This document shows positions 61,934 through 64,000 of a DNA stretch of 64,000 bases, piece after piece. The stretch's first letter is position 1. Every line of letters begins with the position of its first letter. Both the position numbers and the translations under genes were made by a program. Source of the DNA: Sphingomonas sp. QA11 (lineage in GTDB: Bacteria; Pseudomonadota; Alphaproteobacteria; Sphingomonadales; Sphingomonadaceae); assembly GCF_028473665.1 (NCBI RefSeq), contig NZ_CP098774.1, positions 2,170,001-2,234,000 on the forward strand, read 5' to 3'. The notes under the pieces were generated by a model. The model searched no databases. It was not told where the DNA came from and worked only from the letters and a program-made list of their open reading frames with translations.

Positions 61934-64000
61934 TCAGAAGGTCGTGCTGAGCCCGAGCGAGAAGGTCCGGCCGAGCGTATAGCGATTGGCATAGACCTTG
62001 TTGCCGCCCGCAAAGGTCTGACCTTCCTCGAAGCGGGTCTTGGTCAGGTTGCGCGCCTCGGCCTTGATTTCCCATTTACCGCCCAGCAGTTGGAAGCCTT
62101 GGCGGACAACGAAGTCGAGGCGGATGCCTGGACGCTCGATGATGTCCGGCTGGAAACCCGCGCCGCTCAGGTTCGACGGCCCGCGATTGGTGACACGCTG
62201 GCTTGCATAGTTGAACAGCAACGTGGCCTGCGACAGCGAGGCCTTGTCCTCGATGCCCAGCTGCAGATTGACCAGATGCTCCGACTGGCCGGTAAGCGGC
62301 GCGCCGTCGCGGAATTGCAGGCCGGCGGGGCCAAAACCGGTCGGGCACCCGCCCAGCGTCTGGCTGAGCACGTTCGGCACGCATTCGCCGCCTGCCCTGA
62401 TCGACGATTTCGAATAGGTGTAGTTCGCGATCAGCAGCACCCGGCGCGTCGAGAAGAAGCTCGAGTTCAGGAAATCGAGCGGGAAATATTTCTGGAGCTC
62501 GACTTCACCACCATAGAGTTTCGCGCCAGGCAGGTTGGTGAAGCCAGTCTGCAGGCGATCATCCGAGCCGGTGAAGAATCCGACCTGCTCGATCGGATTG
62601 TCGATCTTCTTGTAGAAACCACCCAGCGTGAAGCGCTGGTCGCGCGCGAAGAACCACTCATAGCGCGCTTCGAAGTTCAGCAGTTCCGAATCACGTAGCA
62701 ACGGGTTGCCGAAGAACAGGCGATCCGAATCCGGGTCGCGAAATTGCTGCGGCGCGAGTTCGCGGAACTGCGGGCGCGAGATCGTCTTCGACGCGCTCGC
62801 CCGCAATTGCATGTCGGTCGTGAAGTTCCACGTCAGCGTGGCGGCCGGCAGGAAATAATCGTTCTTCAACCGCGTCGTTTGCACGCCGATCGGCGTGACA
62901 CGCTCATCGGCCGTTTCGTAGCGGACGCCGACGGTTCCGCGGACACCGCTGACCACCTCGGCTTCCGCCTGGACATAGCCTGCGTGGATGCGCAACGACG
63001 CATCATAGGCATAGGCGCCGAGGGGCGTGCTGAACTGCAGCTCGATATTGTTGATCCGGATCGAATCTAGCGAGAGCAGGTAGTCGGGACGCAGCAGGTT
63101 ATAGGGGTAGCCCGGCACCGTGCCGCCGCCCGCCGAGGTCTGATAATTGAACTGCAGGCGCGTCGAGTTGCGGCTGGTATCGGAATAATAATAGCCGGTC
63201 GACAGCGTGAGCTGCCCGTCGATCGGCACCTTGTAGGTCAGGTCGCCCTGACCGCTGTAGAGATTCTCGCTCAGCGAGCTGAAGATGATCGACGCGAAGG
63301 GGGAGAAGCGCGGCGTGACCTGGAACGCGCCATTGCATTGCGCCCCTGCCGCGTCGTTCGGGGTCTGGACCGTGATCGGCAGGCCAGTCGTGGTCGTCGC
63401 GGAACAGAGATAGTCGAACTGGCGCTCGTAAGGCGCGTTGCGCTTCGAATTGGCATAGGCCCCACGCACGTCGAGCTTCAGCGCATCACTGAGCTTGAAC
63501 GCGCCCACCAGCTGAGTCTCGATCAGCTGGCGCTCGAACCAGTTAGTGTTCTGCTGGAAGCGAAGGCCGCTGGCATTGTTGTACAGCGTCGCGGCGGATC
63601 CGCGCCCCTGCTTCAGCGTGTCGTGGATGTACACATTGGTCCAGCGAACCGTGTTCTCCCCGAATTCGTAACCGAGGCCGAGCAGGCCATTGGTGACGAT
63701 GCGGTTGTCGGTCAGCAGCGTGGTGAAGTCGTTACGCAGCGTGCCGTCCTGCGACACCGAATCCTGCTGAGTCGTCGAGCGCGTGCGGAACGTGTTGCTG
63801 AGGCCGGCCGACCCGATGACGCCAAGTCGACCGCCGCCCAGATCGAACACCGCGCCCGCGCTCAGCTCACCGGAAAAGTTGGCCGGGAGGTGATCGTTAC
63901 GCTGGAGCAGCGTGGTGCTGGCATTGCTGAGCTTCGCGACCTGATCACTCGGGATGATACCCGAACCCTTCGGCGCGTTGCGGATGAAGTCGGGAACCTT
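61934..64000 (-). CDS. TonB-dependent receptor, C-terminal part
   Basis: The frame is open to the window edge, giving 688 visible residues; start, signal peptide and plug are outside. The sequence has the alternating barrel strands and extracellular loops of TonB-dependent receptors (CirA/FecA type), with a Cys pair in loop regions (ECVPNVLSQTLGGCPTG), and ends LGRTFSLGLSTTF with the terminal Phe needed for barrel assembly. Confidence 0.92.
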   Translation of the reverse strand, partial: KVPDFIRNAPKGSGIIPSDQVAKLSNASTTLLQRNDHLPANFSGELSAGAVFDLGGGRLGVIGSAGLSNTFRTRSTTQQDSVSQDGTLRNDFTTLLTDNRIVTNGLLGLGYEFGENTVRWTNVYIHDTLKQGRGSAATLYNNASGLRFQQNTNWFERQLIETQLVGAFKLSDALKLDVRGAYANSKRNAPYERQFDYLCSATTTTGLPITVQTPNDAAGAQCNGAFQVTPRFSPFASIIFSSLSENLYSGQGDLTYKVPIDGQLTLSTGYYYSDTSRNSTRLQFNYQTSAGGGTVPGYPYNLLRPDYLLSLDSIRINNIELQFSTPLGAYAYDASLRIHAGYVQAEAEVVSGVRGTVGVRYETADERVTPIGVQTTRLKNDYFLPAATLTWNFTTDMQLRASASKTISRPQFRELAPQQFRDPDSDRLFFGNPLLRDSELLNFEARYEWFFARDQRFTLGGFYKKIDNPIEQVGFFTGSDDRLQTGFTNLPGAKLYGGEVELQKYFPLDFLNSSFFSTRRVLLIANYTYSKSSIRAGGECVPNVLSQTLGGCPTGFGPAGLQFRDGAPLTGQSEHLVNLQLGIEDKASLSQATLLFNYASQRVTNRGPSNLSGAGFQPDIIERPGIRLDFVVRQGFQLLGGKWEIKAEARNLTKTRFEEGQTFAGGNKVYANRYTLGRTFSLGLSTTF

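Overview
The window looks like a chromosome segment of a Sphingomonas-type alphaproteobacterium. The evidence is high GC, a GapR-type protein, a Kup transporter, a ccm cytochrome c maturation operon, a complete gsp type II secretion operon and large TonB-dependent receptors. The host assignment rests on recognised protein families and gene neighbourhoods, not on a database search.

Positions 1-33365 are the right part of a P2-like myovirus prophage whose left end lies outside the window. It runs: capsid scaffold O (partial), N, M, a small membrane protein, L, X, holin, lysozyme, overlapping spanins, R and S. A cargo insert (6454-8145) follows, holding a membrane-anchored DUF559-type nuclease between inverted repeats. 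Next come J, I, H, a tail fibre chaperone, a large beta-helix tailspike and a small gene, then an AT-rich single-pass membrane protein. Then V, W, FI, FII, E/E-prime (with a T TTT TTG slippery site), T, U and D. In P2 the genes V-W precede J-I-H; here J-I-H sits ahead of V-W. Each of these two late operons begins with the same palindrome exactly 41 nt before the conserved block's first start codon. The lysogeny side is a minus-strand run of S24 repressor, PH/SHOCT protein and a nucleoside deoxyribosyltransferase/TIR-like protein. The early plus-strand operon carries a Cro-like protein, a CII-like regulator, an Ogr-like zinc activator, a primase-helicase, small zinc proteins, a phage GapR homologue and a large serine integrase. 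The integrase reading frame ends inside the antisense of an intact tRNA-Met gene, which marks the right attachment site.

Host genes from 33.4 kb are: a 2H phosphoesterase and Kup; an Lrp-type regulator divergent from alanine dehydrogenase; ccmC-D-E-F-G-H-I on the minus strand; a TetX-like FAD monooxygenase divergent from a MarR regulator with twin palindromic operators; a leucine/amino-acid dehydrogenase; and tRNA-His. The gspC-D-E-F-G-H-I-J-K-L-M-N operon is followed by a 2-oxoglutarate oxygenase, a TonB-dependent receptor, a Tat-exported class V aminotransferase and, at the right edge, the C-terminal part of a second TonB-dependent receptor.

The most unusual signals are: (1) a palindromic 33-nt unit inserted in frame at the prepilin cleavage motif of gspG, gspH and gspJ, duplicated in tandem in two of them; (2) the two identical-spacing late-promoter palindromes paired with an Ogr-like activator; (3) the inverted-repeat-bounded nuclease cargo; and (4) a lysogeny-oriented pair of candidate defence genes downstream of the repressor.
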